DNA of 27,043 nucleotides from Spirochaetales bacterium (GTDB lineage: Bacteria > Spirochaetota > Spirochaetia > Sphaerochaetales > Sphaerochaetaceae), in NCBI GenBank assembly GCA_022784805.1, contig JALFYG010000278.1, forward strand, positions 1-27,043. Reading direction: 5' to 3'. Below the pieces are notes generated by a model that searched no databases, had not been told where the DNA came from, and saw only the letters and a program-made list of their open reading frames with translations. Made by a program: the position numbers and the translations under genes. How positions within the stretch are numbered: the first letter of the stretch is position 1; the number at the start of each line of letters is the position of its first letter. Positions 16,308 to 24,144 of the stretch are shown here, in pieces.

Positions 16308-17165
16308 TTGGAACATAATACTTCAACCATTGAAAAGGCTGTGATCAACAAGGCTATTTCATTTATCCTCTACAATCTTGAAGAGGATATTTCTGTTGAT
16401 GACGTTTCATCCTTTTGCGGTGTATCGAAATATCATCTGAATAGGGTGTTCAAGGAAGAGACAGGGGAAGCTTTATATGAGTTTATAAAGCGTAATCGCA
16501 TTGAAAGGAGCGCATGGAGACTCAAGGTCGAGAAAGACAAAAGCGTTACGGAAATTGGCTCCGACTATGGCTACTCTCCGTCAAACTATGCAACTGAGTT
16601 TAAGAAGTCCCTTCATATCTCCCCCACCAGATTCAGAAAAGAAAGCGAAGAGAGAGTGGAGCTCAGCTCCTTCTCTCATGGCTTGAAGCTCGATGATATG
16701 GACAGGATGGAGAAGAACATCACCGTTGAGTCTCTTGATGATATGTTTGTCTTATATGAGAGAAAGAGAGGGAATTATCATGAGATGCCAACTGTGTGGA
16801 GAGAGTTTATTGAGAAGTATTCTCACCTAAAGACACCTTCCACCCTCTATATTGAGTGCACCATGGATGACCCATCAATTACAGATGAAGACAGCTGCTT
16901 ATATGAGATATGTCAGACTATAGACCCAGGAGACAAAAGGATTAAAGAAGAGAACCTATTTGTTAAGAGAATCAAGGGAGGAAAGAACGCTGTCTATCAC
17001 TTTAAGGGTAAGCCACAGTTTATGTATATGGTCTACCAAGAAATATTCTGTAGATGGCTCATAAAGACGGGAAACGAGATGGATTGCCGCCCTATATTAG
17101 ACATCTACAGAACTGTAAAGGAAGATGGATATATGGAGATAGATATTTACTTTCCTATCAAATGA
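16308..17165 (+). CDS. AraC-family regulator with C-terminal GyrI-like effector-binding domain
   Basis: Transcription regulator, 285 aa. Two helix-turn-helix motifs at about 10-112: ISVDDVSSFCGVSKYHLNRVFKEETGEALYEFI and SVTEIGSDYGYSPSNYATEFKKSLHISPTRFR. From about 130 to the end the fold matches GyrI/BmrR-type ligand pockets (FVLYERKRGNYHEMPTVWREFIE, then YLYEICQTIDPG-like and a closing MEIDIYFPIK). Such proteins sense cationic drugs and control efflux. Start is uncertain: TTG at 16308 has AAAAGGA 7 nt upstream and begins just after the pump stop; ATG at 16263 would overlap the pump by 41 bases with no ribosome site. Its stop abuts the stop of the convergent gene, with no terminator between them. 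Confidence 0.88.
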   Translation: MEHNTSTIEKAVINKAISFILYNLEEDISVDDVSSFCGVSKYHLNRVFKEETGEALYEFIKRNRIERSAWRLKVEKDKSVTEIGSDYGYSPSNYATEFKKSLHISPTRFRKESEERVELSSFSHGLKLDDMDRMEKNITVESLDDMFVLYERKRGNYHEMPTVWREFIEKYSHLKTPSTLYIECTMDDPSITDEDSCLYEICQTIDPGDKRIKEENLFVKRIKGGKNAVYHFKGKPQFMYMVYQEIFCRWLIKTGNEMDCRPILDIYRTVKEDGYMEIDIYFPIK

Positions 17166-17996
17166 TTACAATTCATCCTTAAAACCTACAAATTCATAAT
17201 CATCGTCATAATCATCGTCATAATCGTCGTCATCATCGTCGTCTTCTTCCTCGTCTTCATATTCATCCTCAAATTCACTCTCATCATATTCAACCTCATC
17301 CTCGAAGCCTCCAATATAGCCACAGACGCCCATTCTAGGAGAGTTACAGACAGGAAGAAGGGCGTCAAGGTCGACGTCTACGTCCAGTTCTCCTTCTTCC
17401 AGTTTATCTGTGCATTCTTCACATAAGAATACAATATCGTCTTCATAATCAGCCCAAGAGTTAATGTAGGCAGCCTTTTCTCCGCAGACTGAACACCTAT
17501 GGTCAGGCATATTGTTCTTTGCAAGTATCCTTATTCCATTTTCCAGAGGCTCTCCTATTCTTACACTCTTTACTGTCAGGACTAAATCTGTGGAAGAACC
17601 GTAGTCATACTCATAACTAAACCTCCTTCCCTCACAAAATATGTTTCCGACAGCAATATTCATGCTTTGTTCTTTCCTCCAGGAAGAATCTGGACTACGG
17701 GAGAAAATAATACCGCAAATAGTGAAGTTACTAAGATGACCACAACACTCACACCATATACCTCTCAAGAACTTATCCAGGGAGAGCAAAGGCTCAGTTT
17801 CATTCATCTCGATATACATCCAATAAGTCTTGTCATACTTATCTGTAATATGTATCTCAAATATTCTCTCTGTTTTTTTAGGAATACCTTTTGATAACGT
17901 TTCTTTTTCGAGACAAGAAGAGATATGTCTTGTCATGACTCTCGATTCAAATTCATTACCACAGATACGGCATTTACCCTTATTTGTTTCTTTCAT
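17166..17996 (-). CDS. pRiA4b ORF-3-like protein with zinc fingers and acidic tail
   Basis: A 276-aa soluble protein in four parts. (1) N-terminal zinc finger with C9, C12, H24 and C28. (2) Residues about 45-145 resemble the plasmid pRiA4b ORF-3 domain: IFEIHITDKYDKTYWMYIEM, LDKFLRGIWCECCGHLSNFTI and SYEYDYGSSTDLVLTV. (3) A second zinc site C168/C171 with C192/C195. (4) A tail from about 231 of Glu, Asp and Tyr, with a DDDYDDDYDDDYEF run coded by 12-bp repeats. The biochemical role of this family is not known; the domain occurs near mobile elements but also as a lone chromosomal gene. The start has GGAG only 2-3 nt upstream, too close to work well, while TACCAT (plus 18003-18008) lies 6 nt upstream, suggesting a leaderless mRNA. 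Confidence 0.8.
   Translation of the reverse strand: MKETNKGKCRICGNEFESRVMTRHISSCLEKETLSKGIPKKTERIFEIHITDKYDKTYWMYIEMNETEPLLSLDKFLRGIWCECCGHLSNFTICGIIFSRSPDSSWRKEQSMNIAVGNIFCEGRRFSYEYDYGSSTDLVLTVKSVRIGEPLENGIRILAKNNMPDHRCSVCGEKAAYINSWADYEDDIVFLCEECTDKLEEGELDVDVDLDALLPVCNSPRMGVCGYIGGFEDEVEYDESEFEDEYEDEEEDDDDDDDYDDDYDDDYEFVGFKDEL
17195..17242. repeat. Four tandem 12-bp repeats in the acidic-tail coding region
   Basis: CATAATCATCGT occurs twice exactly (17195-17206, 17207-17218), then CATAATCGTCGT and CATCATCGTCGT. Each codes for a Asp/Tyr-rich four-residue unit on the minus strand. The length can change in steps of four residues without breaking the frame. Confidence 0.85.
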
Positions 17997-18002
17997 GGCT
18001 CC

Positions 18003-18008
18003 ATGGTA
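18003..18008 (-). promoter_or_regulatory. -10 box for a leaderless pRiA4b-like transcript
   Basis: Minus-strand TACCAT followed by GGAGCC and the ATG. The GGAG within the 6-nt gap is too close for normal ribosome binding. Confidence 0.4.
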
Positions 18009-18094
18009 GCACAGGATAGAGCATACAGAGAGAATAAATCATATTTTCTTTCATTCTTCCTCTTTATTGGGATAAGATAAAAGCGGAGAGAAAG

Positions 18095-19192
18095 ATGGAA
18101 CTTCCAGAAGTAAAGAAACTTAATACAAAGAATCTATCAAGAATCTTTGACAGCACCACGGAAAGCTATAAGTTCTTCTGGTTTGGCTCTCTCTTGAATA
18201 AAATCATTGAAGGAAGAGATGAAATCTCTTTCGAAGAAATAATCTGCGATATGATCTCTTCAGCTTGGTATATGGTCAGCGAATACCACCTTAATCTTGG
18301 TCCCAAAGATACCATGGAGAATCTGATCCTCAGCCTCAAGGAAACCATAGATTTAAAAAGCAATGAGAAGAAGGAAGACATAATCTCCTTCCTCACCTCC
18401 ACAAAAGACAAAGAAATTGAGAGCAAGAAAAAGAGACTAGCCAATGAAGTTCCATATAGAATGCAGAGTACTTTCCTCTCTCTTTCCAGCAGTGATTGGC
18501 AGAAAGGAAGCGTGAAAAGAATTGAACTAATAAACAAACATGAGGGGCTTATATATACTTTCTCAGCCTTCTCTGGGCTCTCCACTACCATTCTCGTCAA
18601 CAAAGATTGGGCAGACTACATACGTTCAAACGCCTCCTTCCTGGAGGGGTGGTATAAGTTCTCTCTTATCTCTTACCTCCAGAAAAGAAATCCATCGGTA
18701 CCTGGTATTCCAGATAAGCTCTCACCTCCTATGGAGAGAAAGCTCTCTGATGTGACTTTGTTCTGGAAGGATATGATCCAAATACAGACTATCAGAGAGA
18801 TTTATCAAGATAAGACTCTGGATACTAGTGATATCTCCATCGATCATTTTATCCCTTGGTCATACACAGCAAGCGATGAGTTCTGGAATCTGACCCCGAC
18901 AACAAAGAGCATCAATAGCAGCAAGGGTAACTCCCTTCCATCTTGGGAAAAGTTCTTTCCCAAGCTTTCTGAGATGGAGTATCTGGTATACTCCACCATC
19001 ATAACTTATCCCCAGATTAGGGATAGGTTTGAAAAGATAGTTCCAAAGCATTTCTCTTCCTTAGAGGAAAAAGAAAAGCTATTTGGCAGGAAGAATATGG
19101 ATGAGAGAGTATTCTCCCATACTCTCCAAGATATATTGGAGCCCCAATATAAAGCCGCAGAGAACTGTGGCTTTGCTCTATGGGAGATGTAA
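18095..19192 (+). CDS. HNH endonuclease-domain protein
   Basis: A 365-aa soluble protein. The HNH/beta-beta-alpha-metal motif lies at about 249-285: IDHFIPWSYTASDEFWNLTP, then SINSSKGNSLPSW; D250/H251 give the general base and metal ligand, with N265 and N274 as the later conserved positions. There are no CxxC zinc knuckles. The N-terminal half, with SRIFDSTTESYKFFWFGSLLNKI and CDMISSAWYMVSEYHLNLG, looks like the helical region that accompanies this HNH type in Bacteroidetes and spirochaetes. The target is unknown; a nicking or DNA/RNA-cutting role is inferred. GGAG (18085-18088) lies 6 nt before the ATG. The coiled-coil/DUF2325 gene follows 62 bp later on the same strand, and a 13-bp-stem terminator closes the pair. 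Confidence 0.85.
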   Translation: MELPEVKKLNTKNLSRIFDSTTESYKFFWFGSLLNKIIEGRDEISFEEIICDMISSAWYMVSEYHLNLGPKDTMENLILSLKETIDLKSNEKKEDIISFLTSTKDKEIESKKKRLANEVPYRMQSTFLSLSSSDWQKGSVKRIELINKHEGLIYTFSAFSGLSTTILVNKDWADYIRSNASFLEGWYKFSLISYLQKRNPSVPGIPDKLSPPMERKLSDVTLFWKDMIQIQTIREIYQDKTLDTSDISIDHFIPWSYTASDEFWNLTPTTKSINSSKGNSLPSWEKFFPKLSEMEYLVYSTIITYPQIRDRFEKIVPKHFSSLEEKEKLFGRKNMDERVFSHTLQDILEPQYKAAENCGFALWEM

Positions 19193-19242
19193 AGGCTTCA
19201 TTCAATTATCAAGATTTATATCACAACAAGGTGTTTTCGCAT

Positions 19243-19248
19243 TAAACT
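19243..19248 (+). promoter_or_regulatory. -10 box for a leaderless coiled-coil/DUF2325 transcript
   Basis: TAAACT followed by AGGCCT and the ATG at 19255. The -35 region is poor. The gene may also be transcribed from the HNH gene upstream. Confidence 0.4.
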
Positions 19249-19254
19249 AGGCCT

Positions 19255-21309
19255 ATGGAAGATAAGATAGAGTCAATAATCAGGAAAAAAACAAAAGAGG
19301 ATGCTTCATTCAAGTATTCTTGTAAAGAACTGTTCACCAAAGATGCAACAGAAAGGAGAATAAGGGCAGCTCGTTATTTCTCCCCTATCCTCAAAGAGAG
19401 ATATGGAGAAAAATATTCCACCCTGGATTGGGATGAAGAAGCAGCCAAGTTCTCCAGCATGTGTACTATCGGTCCTGATGAATTGGATGGGGACGGAAAG
19501 CTATTATACGGTGCCTCCATCTACATTTTGGACGCCATCTTCAATATAGACCTAAGTTATATAGTTCTCTCCAAATTGGACAAATTACTTCCTCCAGACT
19601 CGGAATATGAAGAAATAGATGATTTAAATGACTACTTTTTCTTTGATCGCTATGATGAAATCGGGGATTATCCTTATTACTCCAAAGACCTATTACTTCT
19701 AGTGACAAGGGTACTCTCCCATAGAAACTCCGATTTCGTCACATATGAGAAGAAAAACAGGGGGTGTCTCTATCTTTTGGATAAAGCTACAGTCTCCTTT
19801 GATGAACCCAAGCCGATAGAAGACAATAAAAAGACAAGAGAAAGATACAACAAGCTTATATCTCTTATTCCTCAAAACTATATAAAGGAAGCAAAGGAAG
19901 CCTTTATTTCTCTCTTTTGGTCAATGATAGATAATTATCTGGAATCAAGAGCGAAGATGAAGAAACAAAGGGAGAAACTGGAAAACATTATTGAGTATGG
20001 TAAGATTCAATTCCAAGAGAGAGCAATAAAGCATTTAGAGAGCAATCAATCCAGTTTCTTTGGAAAGAGTCCAGACACAACACTAGGCGAAAACTTGGCA
20101 AAAATGGCAGAACTCGAAGATTGTGAAATGGATTTTGATGAATACTTCTGTGTCGGTATGTATGATTTTCCTTCTTGCATTAATAGATACACCCGAGGCT
20201 TTGATAAAATAGCCATTGATGATCCTTATAAAATCATTGCTGGTTACTTCTTCCTCCTGGAAGAGAAAAATGATTATGCATGGTTACTTGGCCCTGCAGT
20301 CGCTGCACTGGCAACAGCAGTGAATCTTCTTCCTTGGAAAATCGATTTTGCTATCAGTGATAATTCTTGGGATAGAGTTGATATAGAAAAGAAAAAGAGA
20401 GAACTTCACTCTTCTGCTTTCTATAAAATCAATCTGAAAGGAGAACAGTTTGGAATCAAAGATTATAAACACAATATGAATCCATCCCAGCTCTTGTATT
20501 GTTTTACAAACACTATCCCTCCAAGAACTATTCCGACATATCCCTTCATCAATGAATTTGAAAGCAAAACAAGCGACAAGGCGTTGGTGAAAGAGTGTGT
20601 GGATTCCTATATTCTTCTTCACTCTCATTCCGAGAAAATGGAAAGCAATGTAAATGATACAGATGTCTCATTAAATGATTTAAAATTTGTAGAGGAACTG
20701 GAGAAAGAAGTATTAAGTCTTCAAACAGAGATTTCTGATATTGAGAAAACGGTAAAACCTCAGATTATATCCAAGCCTGTGGCTGAAGACGAAAGCAAGC
20801 TCAACAAGCTTGAAAACGAAATAAATAGACTCCAAAAAGATCTAGACAGAGAGAAGCATTACCAGAAACGCATGCTGAATGAAAAGTCTAATCTTGAAAA
20901 GCAGATTAAAGAAGAGAGAGAAGAGCTCTACTCTCTGAGAGAACTCATCTTCTCAAGAGAAAATGAAGAGGAAGAAAACACCTCTTCCTCAACCAAGAAT
21001 GAAGTATCTTTCCCTATCAACACAAAGATGAGGCATGTCGTAGTTGGCGGACATGAAGAGTGGCTGAAGAAAATCAAGGCTATGCTTCCAGATGTTATAT
21101 TCCTTGGAGACAGAGCACCTTCAAAGGAAGTATTGAAACATACCGATGTACTGTGGTTCCAGACTCATGCAGGACTATCTCACTCTATCTTTTACAAGAT
21201 AATAGAAGACGCAAAGAACCTGAAAGTCCCAATTAAGTATTTCACTTCCTCCAGCTCCAAAGGAAACGCCATCCATCTCTATGAAGAAGACCAGAATAGA
21301 AGCAGGTGA
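19255..21309 (+). CDS. Large unknown protein with coiled coil and C-terminal DUF2325-like domain
   Basis: I do not recognise the first 480 residues. They are mostly helical and charged, with one hydrophobic stretch, AWLLGPAVAALATAVNLLPW (about 343-362), which could be a buried helix or a membrane segment. About 485-575 is a long coiled coil (SKLNKLENEINRLQKDLDRE and similar heptads). Residues 592-684 resemble DUF2325, a Rossmann-like domain: MRHVVVGGHEEWLKKI, VIFLGDRAPSKEVLKHTDVLWFQT, HAGLSHSIFYKIIEDAK and VPIKYFTSSS. DUF2325 proteins are often found beside nucleases or other DNA genes; the function is not established. The partner is probably the HNH gene upstream. The ATG at 19255 has no Shine-Dalgarno but TAAACT ends 6 nt upstream. 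Confidence 0.75.
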   Translation: MEDKIESIIRKKTKEDASFKYSCKELFTKDATERRIRAARYFSPILKERYGEKYSTLDWDEEAAKFSSMCTIGPDELDGDGKLLYGASIYILDAIFNIDLSYIVLSKLDKLLPPDSEYEEIDDLNDYFFFDRYDEIGDYPYYSKDLLLLVTRVLSHRNSDFVTYEKKNRGCLYLLDKATVSFDEPKPIEDNKKTRERYNKLISLIPQNYIKEAKEAFISLFWSMIDNYLESRAKMKKQREKLENIIEYGKIQFQERAIKHLESNQSSFFGKSPDTTLGENLAKMAELEDCEMDFDEYFCVGMYDFPSCINRYTRGFDKIAIDDPYKIIAGYFFLLEEKNDYAWLLGPAVAALATAVNLLPWKIDFAISDNSWDRVDIEKKKRELHSSAFYKINLKGEQFGIKDYKHNMNPSQLLYCFTNTIPPRTIPTYPFINEFESKTSDKALVKECVDSYILLHSHSEKMESNVNDTDVSLNDLKFVEELEKEVLSLQTEISDIEKTVKPQIISKPVAEDESKLNKLENEINRLQKDLDREKHYQKRMLNEKSNLEKQIKEEREELYSLRELIFSRENEEEENTSSSTKNEVSFPINTKMRHVVVGGHEEWLKKIKAMLPDVIFLGDRAPSKEVLKHTDVLWFQTHAGLSHSIFYKIIEDAKNLKVPIKYFTSSSSKGNAIHLYEEDQNRSR

Positions 21310-21317
21310 CAACCACT

Positions 21318-21359
21318 CTTCTCTTTATAAATGCTTTTATAAAGAGAAGATGCTTTTGT
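21318..21359 (+). terminator. Strong intrinsic terminator after the coiled-coil/DUF2325 gene
   Basis: CTTCTCTTTATAA (21318-21330) and TTATAAAGAGAAG (21337-21349) form a perfect 13-bp stem with a 6-nt loop, followed by ATGCTTTTGTT. It may also stop the convergent HAD transcript. Confidence 0.85.
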
Positions 21360-22174
21360 TATATGGATGAGATTTCATTCCAAAAGTGCTTTATTGCATG
21401 AGCAACGCCATTGTCGTTGTTTTTCAAGGTAATGTAGTCTCCCAATGCTTTTATTCTCTGATCAGCGTTCTCCATCACCACAGATGTTCCTGCTTCTTCC
21501 AGCATCTCTATGTCGTTAATATCATCACCGATCACCATTATTTCGGACATTGGTATTCTTAACAGCTTGGATAAATCCTGAATCGCTTGGCCTTTATTGG
21601 TGCCAGCTGGCATTATTTCAAGAAAGTCAGAGCCGGTGTAGTATGATACACCCTCCCCGACTTTACTTCTTATCTCATTTTCAAGTTTATTTAGTTCCTC
21701 TCTCTCCTCTGCCATAAACAATAGCTTATTTACAGGAATAGAAGAGAGAGCATCCTTGAAACTGACAAGGGTTCCATCTGTTATGTAAATTGGCTTCTTT
21801 TCTTTGAAAAGATACCCTTCCCTACTCTTCAAGAGCCAATCTTTTCCTTTTACAGCCAACATCTCGACTTTATATTGAGTCGATAGTGAGTAAATGTACT
21901 CTGCCACTTCAAAGGGAAGCGTATGGCTTTTGATCTCATTTCCTTCTTCATCATATAAAAGAGCACCATTAACACAGGAAAGAGGACCCGTGGTAGAGAT
22001 TCTATCAGCAATACGTTTGACAGATGGATAGTATCTACCTGAGACAATTACAAAAGGAACTTCTTTTTCTTCTCGCAGTTTCTTTATCCAAAGGATGTTT
22101 TCTTCTCCGATGGATTTGTCATCATTAAGAAGAGTTCCATCCAAATCACAACATACTAATCTGATTCTTCCCAT
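21359..22174 (-). CDS. HAD-superfamily Cof-type sugar-phosphate/nucleotide phosphatase
   Basis: Cytosolic Mg2+-dependent phosphatase, 271 aa, usual length for the Cof subfamily (IIB cap). Motif I is CDLDGTLL near residues 7-14, motif II VIVSGR, motif III lysine in GTNKGQAIQDL, and motif IV VIGDDINDIEML; the cap lies between II and III (about 80-185). Substrates of Cof enzymes are usually sugar phosphates or flavin/pyridoxal phosphates, not predictable here. I prefer the ATG ending at 22174 (MGRIRL...) over the one at 22180 (MFMGRIRL...) because AATAAT lies 6 nt upstream of the former with TTGCAA 17 bp further up; no ribosome site is visible for either. Same strand as the SGNH and rhodanese genes but separated from them by about 220 bp. 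Confidence 0.92.
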   Translation of the reverse strand: MGRIRLVCCDLDGTLLNDDKSIGEENILWIKKLREEKEVPFVIVSGRYYPSVKRIADRISTTGPLSCVNGALLYDEEGNEIKSHTLPFEVAEYIYSLSTQYKVEMLAVKGKDWLLKSREGYLFKEKKPIYITDGTLVSFKDALSSIPVNKLLFMAEEREELNKLENEIRSKVGEGVSYYTGSDFLEIMPAGTNKGQAIQDLSKLLRIPMSEIMVIGDDINDIEMLEEAGTSVVMENADQRIKALGDYITLKNNDNGVAHAIKHFWNEISSI

Positions 22175-22180
22175 AAACAT

Positions 22181-22209
22181 ATTATTAGAGGAAAAGAATC
22201 ATCTTGCAA
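22181..22209 (-). promoter_or_regulatory. Predicted promoter of the HAD gene
   Basis: Minus-strand TTGCAA (plus 22204-22209), 17-bp spacer, AATAAT (plus 22181-22186), then 6 nt to the ATG ending at 22174. The first -10 base departs from consensus. Confidence 0.45.
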
Positions 22210-22265
22210 GTAAGGAAAAGAATAGCTCTCATTGGCCTTTCTTTCCTTCTTCGAATACCTATCAT

Positions 22266-22331
22266 TTGAAAAATGACTAAAGTAATATGATTTATCCTCT
22301 TAAAAATGCCTGAAATAGAGTGATTTATCCT
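22266..22331. repeat. Two tandem 33-bp repeats
   Basis: Units 22266-22298 and 22299-22331 match at 25 of 33 positions and both hold AAAAATG and end in TGATTTATCCT. A third unit may begin at 22332 with TTGAA but fades out. It lies between the SGNH and HAD genes, upstream of the HAD promoter, with no convincing coding potential. Confidence 0.6.
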
Positions 22332-22402
22332 TTGAATTTTGTCCGTCTCATCATTCTGATCCAAAACATACACCCATTTTGAACCTGTTAAAGATGATTC
22401 TC

Positions 22403-23071
22403 TTATATAGAAAGAAGACAATCTATCATTACATCTGCAAGTATCTTGTGTCCCTCATCATTAAAGTGAAGACCATCTGGAGCATATTTCACTCTGTCTT
22501 CTTCATTCTTGGGATCGATCTTTAACTCTTCTGATAAATCAAAAACTTGAAAGCCATGAAGAGGTGCCGTCTTCTTTATTAACTCTGAATACTCGGAGAG
22601 ATAGTGTTCTTCCCTCACCTCTGGTTTATCTGGGATTTGAGAAAAACCATCATCACAGAAACAGTGGGCAGGAGTGAAGAAAACATAAGTGGCATCAGGA
22701 TAAAGCTCTCTTATCTTTCTCATTAGATAATCCACACTCCCAGCAAATGTTTCCCTTGTCTTGTCACCAAAGTTTCCTATAGGCGCATCTCCATGAAGGT
22801 AATCATTGACACCGCCAAACACAACGATGATGTCTGCGCTTTTATCCATATCAAAGCATCTTCCGCAGAAATCCATATCATAGCGGGCCTTATCACTTGG
22901 GTGACGCTGGTAAGCAATCCTTGAGCCACCTACTCCATAGTTATTGACTCTCTTCAGATCACACTTTTTCTTTATTACGTTATCAAATCTATTGGCTTCT
23001 ATATCCTCGACTCCTGCGCCTTCTGTGATACTATCGCCTAAAAAGTTTATTGTCTTATCCTTTAAATCCAT
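22403..23071 (-). CDS. SGNH/GDSL-family hydrolase
   Basis: Esterase or acylhydrolase of the SGNH fold, 222 aa, no signal peptide, so probably cytoplasmic. Block I is LGDSITEG with catalytic Ser14; block II GVGGS (46-50); block III GGVND with Asn89; block V DGLHFND with Asp199 and His202. The VVFGGVNDYLHGD stretch is typical of the lipase_GDSL_2 group, which includes sugar-ester and acyl-CoA hydrolases; the substrate is unknown. Starts at the ATG ending at 23071, with AGAAGG 6 nt upstream inside the 11-bp gap after the rhodanese gene, so the two form an operon. No clear terminator follows; the 33-bp repeats lie about 70 bp beyond the stop. Confidence 0.92.
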   Translation of the reverse strand: MDLKDKTINFLGDSITEGAGVEDIEANRFDNVIKKKCDLKRVNNYGVGGSRIAYQRHPSDKARYDMDFCGRCFDMDKSADIIVVFGGVNDYLHGDAPIGNFGDKTRETFAGSVDYLMRKIRELYPDATYVFFTPAHCFCDDGFSQIPDKPEVREEHYLSEYSELIKKTAPLHGFQVFDLSEELKIDPKNEEDRVKYAPDGLHFNDEGHKILADVMIDCLLSI

Positions 23072-23082
23072 TTTTAGCCTTC

Positions 23083-24138
23083 TTATATTTCAAGAGCCAG
23101 AGCCTTGTTATCCAGAGAGAAGGAGACAATCCTATTCTCGATATCTTTTCCTCTATACTCTGTGTCTGTCCAATGACCAGGAAGAGGCTCTGGGAAAAGA
23201 GTCTTCAACTGGGAAACATAGTCTTTAGCCTGTTCTTCAGTGACACTTCTAAAGAGCACTACAAGATAGGATTCATCATATGCGCCATATTCAACTTTCA
23301 TCAGAGGTGTTGGAAGAAGAGAAGTCAGCTCTGTCTTCTCTGGCCATCTCTTCTCCGCCCAAGCTGTCTTATTACCAGGAAAAGAAAGTAGATATATTCC
23401 TTCTTCCATTTCTTTTACACTGGACTCTCCTTTGAGAGTAGTGATCTCCCTGTCTGCATAAGAACCAGCAAGGCCTACGTCTCCTGCACTGGATTCAAAG
23501 GCGCAAGGTGTGCAGATACCCATGATGTCCAGTGCTGAATACAAATCCAAATCACTCTTTCCTATTCTTCGAGCAAAGATAAAGATGTCTTTCCAAGCAT
23601 ATTTATCAGAAGAGGCAAGAGTGGTTGTTTCAACCACTTCTTCCTCTTTGACTTCATTCTCTTCATTCATTTCATTCCAGGCTTTATTACCGCCGGTCAC
23701 TACATAGACATCACTCAGATTTCTTTTTAAGTCCGTAAGAATAGTAAGGGCTGCTCTAGCATATCTATTTCCAGTATAACATATTAGAACCAAGCTCTTA
23801 CCTTCCCCTCTCTCATTTCCTGTCTCTTTCTTTAATACTTCTTTGAGAATGGCACAACTTGTTTCATAGTCTCCATTTTGTACAGCACTATCCATATCTG
23901 CGTTTACAGCTATGTCTATATGAGAAGTGTTGTAGTCATCAGAGCGTCTTAAATCCAAAAGGAGAAAGTCATCCTTTCTTTCCATCATCTCCAACAGCTC
24001 TTCTGCTTCTATATAAGTAGGCTCAGAAACTACTGTAGAGGTATCAAGGCTCTCTTTCTTTCCTCCTGCAAAGAGAGGAGAAACGAGAAGTAATAGTAAC
24101 GCAACAATAAATAAAGCTTTGAAAGTCTTAGAATTCAT
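23083..24138 (-). CDS. Exported rhodanese-domain protein
   Basis: A 351-aa periplasmic or surface protein. Signal peptide: basic start, hydrophobic core FIVALLLLLVSPLFA, likely cut before GGKKE (residue 25); there is no lipobox cysteine. Rhodanese domain about 42-160: FLLLDLRRSDDYNTSHID, then LICYTGNRYARAA with active-site Cys120 in a CYTGNR loop, and VVTGGNKAW. Residues about 190-350 form a second, unrecognised part; it has CTPC at about 214-217, a possible redox or metal pair. Sulfur transfer or persulfide handling outside the cytoplasm is inferred. There is no ribosome site; TATCAT ends 6 nt before the ATG. First gene of an operon with the SGNH hydrolase. Confidence 0.87.
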   Translation of the reverse strand: MNSKTFKALFIVALLLLLVSPLFAGGKKESLDTSTVVSEPTYIEAEELLEMMERKDDFLLLDLRRSDDYNTSHIDIAVNADMDSAVQNGDYETSCAILKEVLKKETGNERGEGKSLVLICYTGNRYARAALTILTDLKRNLSDVYVVTGGNKAWNEMNEENEVKEEEVVETTTLASSDKYAWKDIFIFARRIGKSDLDLYSALDIMGICTPCAFESSAGDVGLAGSYADREITTLKGESSVKEMEEGIYLLSFPGNKTAWAEKRWPEKTELTSLLPTPLMKVEYGAYDESYLVVLFRSVTEEQAKDYVSQLKTLFPEPLPGHWTDTEYRGKDIENRIVSFSLDNKALALEI

Positions 24139-24144
24139 AGAAGT

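Noticed and set aside
17166..17996. Mobile-element gene because of the pRiA4b ORF-3-like domain
   Set aside because: No transposase, terminal repeats or target duplications nearby, and this domain is also common in ordinary chromosomal genes.
22185..22421. 78-codon open frame on the minus strand between the SGNH and HAD genes
   Set aside because: It is made largely of the 33-bp repeats and overlaps the end of the SGNH gene; no ribosome site and no protein-like pattern.
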